15,279 nt of DNA from assembly GCA_902489445.1 (NCBI GenBank), contig CABTZX010000036.1, positions 1 to 15,279 on the forward strand, written 5' to 3'. Origin of the DNA: an uncultured Bacteroidales bacterium. Its GTDB lineage: Bacteria; Bacteroidota; Bacteroidia; Bacteroidales; Porphyromonadaceae. Positions 1 to 6,901 of the stretch are shown piece by piece (the stretch's first letter is position 1; each line of letters opens with the position of its first letter). The notes under the pieces were generated by a model. The model was not told where the DNA came from and did no database searches. It saw nothing but the letters and a program-made list of their open reading frames with translations. The position numbers and the translations under genes are program-made.

Positions 1-132
1 CTCTATAGACTTTCTGAAAATACTCTATAGACTTTCTGAAAATACTCTATAGACTTTCTGAAAATACTCTATAGACTTTTTCGGAAAACTCTATAGACTT
101 TTCTCGGATACCCTATAGACTTTTCTCCGATA
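1..132. repeat. Tandem array of six 22-bp CTATAG repeat units
   Basis: Six contiguous 22-bp units start at 1, 23, 45, 67, 89 and 111. Each starts with CTCTATAGACTTT or a close variant (CCCTATAGAC in the last) and contains the palindrome CTATAG. The first three units are identical; the last three drift in the second half (TTTCTGAAAATA, then TTTTCGGAAAA, then TTTTCTCGGATA). There are no unique spacers, so this is a minisatellite and not a CRISPR. Related arrays lie at 6540-6583 and 15190-15279 in the opposite orientation. The array probably continues left of the window. P. gingivalis is known to carry MITE-like elements built around a minisatellite (BrickBuilt); the architecture is comparable, but I cannot show homology. 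Confidence 0.95.
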
Positions 133-330
133 CCTCCGTACATCCCCTCTGACAACATAGGAGCAACGATCCGTTTGTATGGGAGGAACGCTTCGCTTCC
201 TCCGTAGAAAAGAGTGCGAACGTGCGCGGATGTGGGGTGTGGGTCTGCGTGAGTTGGTGGGTAAGGGTGCGCGAGAGTGGGGCGGCTTGTGCTTGGGGTG
301 TTGGGCGGAGGTGCACTGATGCAGGGAAAG
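133..330. repeat. Flank of CTATAG element, no gene
   Basis: This gene-free stretch follows the 22-bp array. It holds a short hairpin (GGAGGAA at 182-188 with TTCCTCC at 197-203). From 203 on there is a GT-rich segment that resembles 6764-6835: both run TCCGTAGAAA/TCGGTAGAAA, then TGCGAA-GTGCG, then TGCGTG-GTTGGTG-GT. That makes it a second copy of the sequence that follows the middle CTATAG element. I see no protein family in any frame. Confidence 0.6.
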
Positions 331-460
331 TTGGTGGTTGAGGGTGAGCGGTATGTTAGTAGGAGGGTATCGGAGTTTATCAGAATTAATCAGAACTAAT
401 CGGAAGGTATCGGCTCTCTTCTGATAAGTTCTGATTGGTTCCGGTAAGTTCCGACAAGCT
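321..460. repeat. Duplicated module, copy 1, with 34-bp-arm inverted repeat
   Basis: Arms at 370-403 and 421-454 are inverted repeats with 26 of 34 positions identical. Six of the eight mismatches would be G-U pairs in a plus-strand transcript, giving about 32 of 34 paired. The arms are built from a 10-11-bp motif like AATCRGAAC. The leader (GCAGGGAAAGTTGG at 321, CGGTATG near 349) recurs in copy 2 about 182 bp downstream, so the whole module is a direct repeat. Function is unknown; a dispersed palindromic element or a structured RNA segment are both possible. Confidence 0.75.
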
Positions 461-501
461 CAGATGGGTAGATATTGGCGCGAAGTTGCGTTGGTGTGGC
501 G

Positions 502-632
502 GCAGGAGAAGGTTGGGTGCAGGCGGTATGCTCGTGAGAAGATAGCTGAAATTATCGGAACCAATCGGGACTAATCGGAGTGTATCGGATCATTTCTAAT
601 AAATTCTGATTGATTCCGATGAGTTCCGATGA
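502..632. repeat. Duplicated module, copy 2, with 35-bp-arm inverted repeat
   Basis: This copy begins with GCAGGAGAAGGTTGG and CGGTATG, then carries arms at 554-588 and 596-630. The arms match at 25 of 35 positions, and five mismatches are G-U compatible on the plus strand. The loop is only about 7 nt, against about 17 nt in copy 1. The arms use the same ATCGGAAC-type motif. It has diverged further from perfect pairing than copy 1. Confidence 0.72.
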
Positions 633-737
633 AGAAAAGAAAAAGAGATAGCAAGGGCGAAGATTCGTAGCAGTAGAGCTGCTTCGTAGGTGAAATGGAG
701 GAAAAGAATGAGGCTCGGCGACAAACGCAATTATACG

Positions 738-771
738 TTTGTGCTTATATCAAATTAAATTTCTATCTTTG
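738..771 (+). promoter_or_regulatory. Bacteroidota-type promoter of the structured RNA
   Basis: A TTTG at 738-741 and a perfect TAnnTTTG box (TATCTTTG) at 764-771 are separated by 22 bp, close to the 19-21 bp usual for the -33/-7 promoters of Bacteroides-group bacteria. The expected start is about 777. No open reading frame follows; a structured RNA and a terminator do. Confidence 0.7.
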
Positions 772-776
772 TAGCG

Positions 777-1057
777 TAAGTAAGGGAGATCTTTAAAACA
801 GATTGAAAGCATCGGATGGGGGAACACCCTACAAAGCGTCACTTAAAGTGCGTAATATATGCCACACCGGTTTTTGGGAAACTCATCAAATATTTACGAT
901 GCCTCGAGTTACTGACAGCGGTCAATGGCGTGCCGGTCTCGTAGCCGGATTACAGAAATCGTTGTAGGACTCATAATCCTTACATTCGGGGTTTCTACAA
1001 ATCAAGGTGTGGCACCCATAAGAAAAGCGGATACGGCTTAAGCTGCATCCGCTTTTT
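777..1057 (+). ncRNA. Structured non-coding RNA, possibly 6S-like / Bacteroidales-1
   Basis: A strong promoter and a strong terminator bracket about 280 nt with no coding potential. Long-range pairing closes the centre: GCCACACC at 861-868 with GGTGTGGC at 1006-1013. Inside are a hairpin TTGTAG (962-967) with CTACAA (995-1000), a stem ACGAT (897-901) with ATCGT (958-962), and a TGAC/GTCA hairpin around 912-923. A closed rod with a large interior bubble and a small hairpin on the 3' side of the bubble resembles 6S RNA. The promoter-plus-terminator layout fits the Bacteroidales-1 motif, which is thought to be the Bacteroidales 6S RNA. I see none of the tmRNA, RNase P or SRP signature sequences. 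That it is a non-coding RNA is fairly secure; the family is a guess. Confidence 0.6.
1023..1057 (+). terminator. Intrinsic terminator of the structured RNA
   Basis: AAAAGCGGAT at 1023-1032 pairs with ATCCGCTTTTT at 1047-1057, with further inner pairing CGGCTT/AAGCTG, and the hairpin runs into a T-rich tail. It is the strongest hairpin in the left third of the window. Confidence 0.85.
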
Positions 1058-1304
1058 CTGTATTATACTCTTCAGTCTATCCTGATCGCACTCCCAACTA
1101 TACCACCGTTTTCCCTTGCACATCCCCATTCGCAGCCGCACCTCACTTATAGTATGCTCTCCCACCTCACCCGTTTTCGCTCTGGTCTGTTTGTTATCGG
1201 GCTTCGTTTTATCTAAAGTAAGCTCGGGTTGTTTCTATCGATTCCTCTCGGGTTACTATAAGAGCAGTGGGTTATTAGGCAGAATGAAGTCCGAGAAATA
1301 AACG
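1058..1304. other. Gene-free spacer
   Basis: This stretch lies between the RNA terminator and the terminator of the fimbrial operon. It has a 61-codon open frame (1116-1301), but the translation is Ser/Leu-rich with no recognisable domain and no promoter in front. I see nothing else here. Confidence 0.5.
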
Positions 1305-1342
1305 AAAGCTCTGAGGAATCCGTATGGACGCCTCGGAGCTTT
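1305..1342 (-). terminator. Terminator of the fimbrial operon
   Basis: AAAGCTCTGAGG (1305-1316) and CCTCGGAGCTTT (1331-1342) pair over 12 bp with one mismatch that is G-U compatible. Read on the minus strand, it lies about 80 bp past the end of the last fimbrial gene and is followed by a T-rich stretch (TTTCGTTTATTTC). It may work in both directions. Confidence 0.65.
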
Positions 1343-1423
1343 ACTATAGAATAGGCTGAACCCTTATCAGCTTAGGGGAGAATATATCTATACCTGCCCC
1401 TTCCGGTTGATTCGTACCAGCCG

Positions 1424-3653
1424 TTATTCGTAGCTAAAGAGCCAAACCGGGAAGATAAATCCTCTTTTAGGGTCTGACTTTCTATTGGCATAGTAGCCCT
1501 GCTTGCCATTGCAATTTTCATTCGATAGGAAACCAACAAGAGCGTAATCACTATTTTCTTTCCATACTTCGGAAGTTAAAATTACGATACGCCTACCCAA
1601 AAAACGATTATAGTGTTCTCCATCTTCTGGTTTACGTTCGCCATCAAATCCGGCCATTGCATAGATCTTTTTCGTCACATCACTTTCACTATGGGATGAC
1701 CAAAAATCTTCGTTAGCAATAGCATCTACATTACCTTTCCAATTCGGTTCTAAGTAACGGCAGGATATTTTATAGTGCGAAGGTACTACGTCATCAGCAT
1801 ACTCTACTTTCTTAAAATCACCAATCCATTCGTATCGGAACGCCATAACCAACGTATTGCCTAATCCATACTTTGTTTCGTTTTTATAACGCAACGCATA
1901 GGATACGTGGTTTGCTTTATTCGTACGGTAATCTGCTGCGAATTTAGAAGAGTAATACCCGGTATTACCGGCTTTAATCCAGCAGGGGAATGCTAACTCT
2001 TCAATTTGATTTTCTTTCTTTGTCAGTACCCCGTCTCCTCCTCCTACAACAGGAGCTTCAAAGTCCTAGGGAATTATTGAGGGTGTTTCTAACGGATGAG
2101 GCATATGATACTTTTTGCCGTTGATCTCAAAATCTTTGAAATGCTCTATGGCATAGGTATTGTGCCTAAAGTAACCGATTTTAGATACTTTGTTACCAAC
2201 TGTAGCAAAGTTATCACCAGCCTTGTTAAGAGGTTTCTCGCAGAAGTACTCCAGAGGCATCTTCACAATTCCGTGCTTCACAGTAAGCTCTCTCGTTGTT
2301 TGGCTTGAAGAGTTCTTTGCTACCAAGGGAACATCTAAGAATTTTGGCGTTTCAAGCTTGCCTGAACCGTCAAACTTATTATAGGATACATAGTTACTCT
2401 GCGCAGGAAGCGTTAACTTGAAGATCTGGGTAATGCGTCCAGTGGCGGGATCCTTAACGGAATGACCCACTTCTTCCAACTTAACCTCGGTTGCCGGCGA
2501 ATAGCCTTCCTTGAAATCAATCGAACCCTCTCGTACATAGGTATATAACTTGAAAGTTACTTCCGTAGCCGCCTTAGTAGTGGTATAGATATCCTTCTGC
2601 GAATCCTTAAGGTAAGGCGTCATATAGGGTGCATTGGCAAGTTCTGCATCGTAATCCAAACGAAGCGACTTTTGAATATCATCTTCCGGTAGCGCCACCT
2701 TAGTACCTTCTTCCCAATCGGCAACTTTGATTTCGTAATTCAATTTGCCGAATTCACTTCCGGGGGCATTCGGATCAACCGCACCGCCTAATTCATGCAG
2801 AATGATGTTATAGAGGTGGTTACGCTTGATTACGAAGTTTTCCAAACGAACTACTTCCGGATTCAGCGGCTTGCCCTTGTAGGTAGCTTCAATGGTGAAG
2901 TAAGTTTCACCGCGCGTATCCGTTTCGTAGCCATAAATCGTACCCGTAAGCGCACCGCCTTTGAAAAGCGTTCCATCGTACGTTTTATCCTTTGTAGAGG
3001 TAAGGCCGTCTATATGCTTTACTTGTGCAAAGAGGTGGCTTGTGGTATACCTTTTGTTAAACGTAATCTTGTCAATTACCAAACCTTCGATCTTATTGTA
3101 AAAATCGAAGCGGGCAGCTACACGAATCAGTTTTATGCTATTCGGTATCGTTGTGGATTGCTTGGATTTAACCGTTACATTCACACGATCGGAAGTCATC
3201 AGAAAGTTCGTGGCGGCATTGTCCTCTCCGGGCGTCTGCTTTGCTACCAACTCGCCTAAATCTTCCGGTGTTGAGGGACCGGCTTGCATAGCAGCAATCA
3301 AATCTGCATCAGGATTAGCTACAAGGAAAAAGTAGAAAATCACCACTCTTTTCGTTGTCAAACTCGTAATTATCACCGTCAGTTTTCGTACACTCAACCG
3401 TTTTATAGTGCAAACCGGAGGAGGTGCGGTAGACCACAGCATAGAGTTTTTCCACACTTTTTTCCCTATCTAATGCCGGGGTGGGATGTACAATATTTTC
3501 ATCTCCCATAGCACGTAGCGAGGAAGTTAGGGAAAACCGAACCACTCCAGCCTTGCCTGATTCCTGCTTCGTCCGTATCTTTTCGCCCGCACAGGATGCC
3601 AACAAGAGCGGCATCAGTAGTAATACGGGTATAAACTTTATTATTCTCTTCAT
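1424..3653 (-). pseudogene. FimD/FimE-like fimbrial accessory or tip lipoprotein, broken by a frameshift and an in-frame TAG
   Basis: The start at 3653 gives a lipoprotein signal peptide ending LLAS-Cys21. The first frame stops at 3315 (112 codons), but homologous-looking sequence (YFFLVANPDADLIAAM) continues in the next frame. The shift lies at 3327-3340, where TTTT and TTTTT runs sit on the coding strand, after about residue 106. That frame then reads to a TAG at 2066-2068, and the same frame continues without another stop for 213 codons to 1424. Repaired, the protein would be about 742 residues: a FimA-type N-terminal part (VRVAARFDF-like and NHLYNIILHEL motifs, as in fimbrillins) and a C-terminal domain reminiscent of accessory fimbrilins or Fibrobacter-paralogue domains. 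In P. gingivalis such proteins decorate the fimbrial tip. It starts 13 bp after the fimbrillin gene, so it is cotranscribed. The amber is probably CAG (Gln) to TAG, one transition (inference). Family assignment is good at the FimA-superfamily level; the FimD/FimE call is from gene order and size. Confidence 0.8.
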
Positions 3654-3666
3654 ATTTTACTCTCTC

Positions 3667-5142
3667 TTAATTGCCCTTGTTATAGTTTCTGTCATAGCAA
3701 ATAGTGAGGAACCGCTTTAGCTCTGGATATGCATCGCTGTATACTTCAAACACGGCTGTGTCACTTTCCACATCAACCTCTGAACAAGTGTAACAAGGCG
3801 TATAAATATGGAATATTGAAGGATCTTCTGCATCCTGGGCAATTGTGTAAGTCAATCCCTTTTCTGAGCTTACAAAATTTACAGTAAACGCTTTGTGTTC
3901 CTTTAGGCGCGTTATAATCTTGAAAGGCGCTCCCACATCTTCAGCACCACTTTTGTTATAGGCAGCGCGCGTGTGAAGCGTCCTCGTCAGTGGATCGTAA
4001 TGCGTATAAGAAGCTTCCGGCACCTTGGACTGAATTTCAATAATCTGCATATCGTGGTTCAGGATAACCGAATTCCACGGAGTATCTTCAATAGTAAAGA
4101 CCACTTTGCTACCCAGTTCCAAAGGCTTATCATCGCTCAAAACAATATTGTAAAGATAATTACGCTTTACCGTAATAGGTATATAACTTGCAGATGTGCT
4201 TACAAAGGGGATGTCTATAGTGAGCGATTTTCCATTTACAAGCGTTCCTTCTACAACAACGGTTGTAGCGTTGTCCTTATCTGCTTCTGCAGCAGGCTGT
4301 TGTCCTTCGTATAGGTAGAATGCCTTTTTCAACACGTTACCTTCATCTCCGGCAATACCTTTGAAGTTAGCAGGTACTTCGGCAAATCCGCTACTCATTT
4401 GCACCTTATTGGCATCCGCAGGTGCCATATAGGTAGCAGCTCCATTTGCGTCCTTCGCGGGGAACGTTGTCGTGCGGTCGTACGTATTGCGGATATAAAG
4501 CTTCGTAATCGTAAGATTAGGAATATGATTTGAAACATCAATACGAGCTACCACGCGAGTAAGTGTAACCTGAACGGGTGCTGTAGTACCCGTAATCGCT
4601 ATTTCTGCGCTATTTCCCTGACGTGCCATACCGGTCATCGGAATTACGTCTACACCATCATACTTGGTCAGTAACTTCTTAGAAGTACCGTCAGCGGCAA
4701 GTGCCTTTGTCATAGGTAGTTTTTCAAAGGCTTCTTGCGTCATTCCGACCGTTGCGCCTGCTACTTCGTCATTTGCCACAAAGAGGAAGCGATACACGTT
4801 ACCCACTTCTGTGTTTCCGAACGGTTTTGTATAGGTATATGCAGCTTCACCGTTGGAGTTCAGCTTGGCCATATCAATAGGTTCGATAGAAAGAAGCTTA
4901 CTTTCATCGTTATTGAACGTATACATAGTAAGCTTCTTAACTGTCCATTCCGGTTCGTCATGTATCGCTGCGCGATAGGTGTACGCATCTCCCTGAGGTA
5001 ACGCCAAACGGAAAGTAACCTGAACCAGCTTTCAGTCATTCGTTTTGTTTTTAGGATCATCCTTACCCTTGCAGCCACCTGCCATCAGCAGTAGTGCGGC
5101 CGAAGCTATCAGAAGAACCCCTTTCCATACATTCTTTGTCAT
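3667..5142 (-). pseudogene. FimA/Mfa-type fimbrillin lipoprotein with in-frame TGA at codon 37
   Basis: From ATG at 5142 there is a lipoprotein signal peptide (VLLIASAALLLMAGGC, Cys24), a charged linker, then TGA at 5032-5034. The same frame runs on without interruption from 5031 to 3667, beginning KLVQVTFRLALPQGDAYTYR, exactly how a mature fimbrillin N-terminus should read. The full length would be 491 residues. Fimbrillin hallmarks follow: VKKLTMYTF, VYRFLFVAND, VVARIDVSNHIPNLTI, RNYLYNIVLSD and TIEDTPWN. A C-terminal region of about 130 residues follows the usual FimA end. A TTG at 5007 or an internal ATG could start a protein lacking the signal peptide, but it could not be lipidated or assembled. 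In FimA-type biogenesis the lipoprotein is exported, cleaved by a protease and polymerised on the surface. Its place after a FimB-like gene suggests FimC or a shaft subunit. The TGA could have been CGA (Arg), one C-to-T step (inference). Confidence 0.82.
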
Positions 5143-5216
5143 AGGCTTTTTTATTTCCTTCTTAATTGATTATTCCTTATTATTGTCTGTTTCTTTTGTT
5201 CAGTTTGCATGTTTCT

Positions 5217-6189
5217 TTATTGGAAGATAACTCCGCCCGGCTGCCAGTCCTCTACCGAACCTTCCGCCCAAGGACGCACTGACACGCTTCCATCGTCATT
5301 GATCCGCAACTGTATGCGGTAAATCTGTTCGGCTCGCCGATCCGGAATCCATCCGAAAGCTTTAAAGGCTCGTGACAAGTCCAGCTTCTTTGTAATCGTC
5401 TTATCGCCATACATTACCTGAAATGTGGGAATCCGGTCGTTCCGATAACGGAGAGATTACTTTGCCCTCAAGCGTGTGATTAAAAAGCGAAACATCTTGG
5501 TACAGAGCGGTTGTCTCTTCCGCGTGAAGCGGAAATTGATGTACTACACCCTTCCGTTGATTTACCTCTATCGAGAGGTCGCTCTGTGCCGGATCAAGCG
5601 AGTATTGCTCGGTCAGCCCCGTGAGCTCTATACGGTATTTACCCGCTTCGGGTGGTGCAGACTGCCAAGTCACTTCATACATAAGATGGCAGTGTATATT
5701 AGTAAGGTCGCAGATGTAGTGGCGCTTTTCTGTTGCTTTCACTTCAAAGCTCTTTGTATTCCAGAAAAGCTGCTCTGCTCCGGAGTATGCCTGTTCGTTG
5801 TAGCGCGTTTTAAGCCGCAGAATAAAATCACTCATACGACTTTCCTCGGCTTTCAAGTCGGAAAGAATAGTGCCTTCCGAAGTGCTATTACCAACGGTCA
5901 CTACTGTATAGGTGCCTGGTGCCAAGCCTGAAATCCGAAGTTCCTGAGGGGTGACTTCGTTTTGCAGCAACTCCTTCATAAAAAAACCTTGTGAGTTGAA
6001 CAAAAAGTGACGCATTTGTTGCACCCCTGTGCTATATTCATCTTCCGAGGCACGTGTGTAGCGATAGACAAAAGTGGTTCCGCTACACTCGCACATTTCA
6101 TCGAAGAAGGGGCGGCACCCTGTGGCTATCATTGCTACTAATACTCCTACAAGTAGCATGTATTTTCTACGCAATGATAGTACTTTCAT
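5217..6189 (-). pseudogene. FimB/Mfa2-family fimbrial anchor lipoprotein, frameshifted
   Basis: ATG at 6189 opens a lipoprotein signal peptide (MLLVGVLVAMIATGC, Cys25). The first frame reads 262 codons to a stop at 5401. Body features of FimB/Mfa2 anchors are present: FVYRYTRASEDEY, LAPGTYTVVTVGN and HYICDLTNIHCHLMYEV. The expected C-terminus lies in another frame: SLRYRNDRIPTFQVMYGDKT, then KLDLSRAFKAFGW, YRIQLRINDDGSV and the family end VRPWAEGSVEDWQPGG, stopping at 5217. Joining VIS (residues 244-246) to LRYR restores the family pattern xITLRYx, so the lesion is within the TCTCTC dinucleotide run at 5450-5457 (loss of 2 nt, or gain of 1). The repaired protein would be about 324 residues, close to P. 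gingivalis FimB/Mfa2. These proteins anchor fimbriae to the outer membrane and cap their length. The truncated form would lose the last 80 or so residues, a conserved part of the second domain. Confidence 0.85.
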
Positions 6190-6213
6190 TGTAAATTCGT
6201 CTCATATCTTATA

Positions 6214-6245
6214 AAAAGATAAAGAAAATAAATCAGATGGACAAC
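6214..6245 (-). promoter_or_regulatory. Probable promoter of the fimbrial operon
   Basis: On the minus strand, TATCTTTT (6214-6221) is one base from the TAnnTTTG -7 box, and GTTG (6242-6245) lies 20 bp upstream where the -33 TTTG belongs. The start site would be near 6208, about 19 nt before the FimB-like ATG. Both boxes are one base off consensus. Confidence 0.45.
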
Positions 6246-6539
6246 CTCAACCATACCATTAAGGCGAAAAAACTCATCAACCGATCTCGCACTTCTTACG
6301 CCGTAACATCCGCTGTTCCCGAATTACATTACTATGAGCTGTCACATGGGATAACAGACGGCGGAGCGTGAGCTGTTATGAAGCCGAACGAAATACACCA
6401 AGCAAGGGAGCAGGAGATTGACCTAGAGTAGGAAGGTTTTGAAGAGAAGAATGGGCGATGCTTGGGAGAAAGTAGGGAGCTATTTGAAGCTTAAGGTGGG
6501 AGATAACGGCGCGGTTGTACGTAGGTGTCGGGGAAAATT
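6246..6539. other. Gene-free intergenic region
   Basis: No coding frame of substance is visible. In P. gingivalis fimA lies immediately upstream of fimB, but no fimA-like sequence or remnant is recognisable here by eye. There is a 7-bp inverted repeat (ATAACAG 6351-6357, CTGTTAT 6373-6379) of doubtful meaning. Confidence 0.5.
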
Positions 6540-6583
6540 CTATAGGGTATCCGAGAAAAGTCTATAGAGTTTTCTCCGACCGC
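6540..6583. repeat. Two CTATAG 22-bp units, opposite orientation to the left array
   Basis: CTATAG cores at 6540 and 6562 are exactly 22 bp apart, with GTATCCGAGAAAAGT between them, matching the reverse complement of the last units of the left array. This is a short copy of the same minisatellite. It is followed by GCATGGGACAAACGCTTTG, which recurs (inverted) next to the right-end array as GCATAGGACAAACGCTTCG. Confidence 0.85.
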
Positions 6584-6589
6584 ATGGGA

Positions 6590-6766
6590 CAAACGCTTTG
6601 TTACCTCCCATCCTCTGCTCCGACTTCTCCGTACAAACGATCCATTACCTACCATCTTCTGTCACAATATCTCCCATCCCCAGCTCCGATACCTTCATGC
6701 AAACGCCCCATTACCTCCCATTTCTCGCAACGATATCACCCATCCTCCGCTCCGTTACGTCGGTAG
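6590..6766. repeat. Degenerate direct repeats of about 66 bp
   Basis: Three copies start with CAAACG at 6590, 6634 and 6700, each followed by ATTACCT-CCAT or a variant and CTCCGCTCCG-like sequence. The second and third are 66 and 67 bp; the first (44 bp) lacks the middle. The same CAAACGCTTYGTTNCCTCCCA segment occurs once at the right end (about 15145-15180, inverted). The open frames across it (6515-6822) are a by-product of the repetition. Confidence 0.7.
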
Positions 6767-6868
6767 AAATATCTGCGAAGGTGCGGAGGCGTGGGACGGT
6801 TCGTGCGTGGGTTGGTGAGTGAAGGGGCGCTTTGATGGGGCGAGGAGAGGTAAGTGTGACAGAATATA

Positions 6869-6876
6869 TACCTTTG
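6869..6876 (+). promoter_or_regulatory. -7 box of the ABC importer operon
   Basis: TACCTTTG matches TAnnTTTG, with a start expected near 6882 and a leader of about 20 nt. The leader contains GGAGGGA at 6890-6896, a reasonable ribosome binding site before ATG 6902. A clear -33 TTTG at the usual distance is missing (a TTTG at 6831-6834 is too far). The leader is too short for a riboswitch. Confidence 0.55.
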
Positions 6877-6901
6877 TACGCGAGAAACGGAGGGAGAGCA
6901 T

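Noticed and set aside
1..132. CRISPR array
   Set aside because: Units are contiguous 22-mers with no unique spacers, and there are no cas genes.
113..316. Minus-strand ORF of 67 codons
   Set aside because: It is low-complexity Thr/Pro/His-rich sequence over a GT-rich repeat segment that recurs at 6764-6835; no domain or promoter.
777..1057. tmRNA, RNase P RNA, SRP RNA or a cobalamin riboswitch
   Set aside because: The diagnostic sequences of these families are absent, and the RNA ends in its own terminator with no gene downstream on that strand.
1116..1301. Plus-strand ORF of 61 codons
   Set aside because: No recognisable family, no ribosome binding site or promoter, and it lies between two terminators.
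2795..3259. 154-codon ORF antisense to the accessory fimbrial gene
   Set aside because: It is a shadow of the minus-strand coding frame, which has clear fimbrillin motifs.
1424..6189. Programmed recoding (stop read-through or frameshifting) as the explanation for all breaks
   Set aside because: Two different stop codons plus two unrelated frameshifts without shared slippery or stimulatory structures fit mutation better.
6351..6379. 7-bp inverted repeat ATAACAG/CTGTTAT as an operator
   Set aside because: It is short, with a 15-nt loop, more than 100 bp from either promoter, and could occur by chance.
6515..6822. Plus-strand Pro/Ser-rich ORFs
   Set aside because: They are created by degenerate direct repeats and their translation only mirrors the repeat unit.
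6840..6901. TPP or other riboswitch controlling the importer
   Set aside because: The predicted leader is only about 20 nt and carries no aptamer-like motif.
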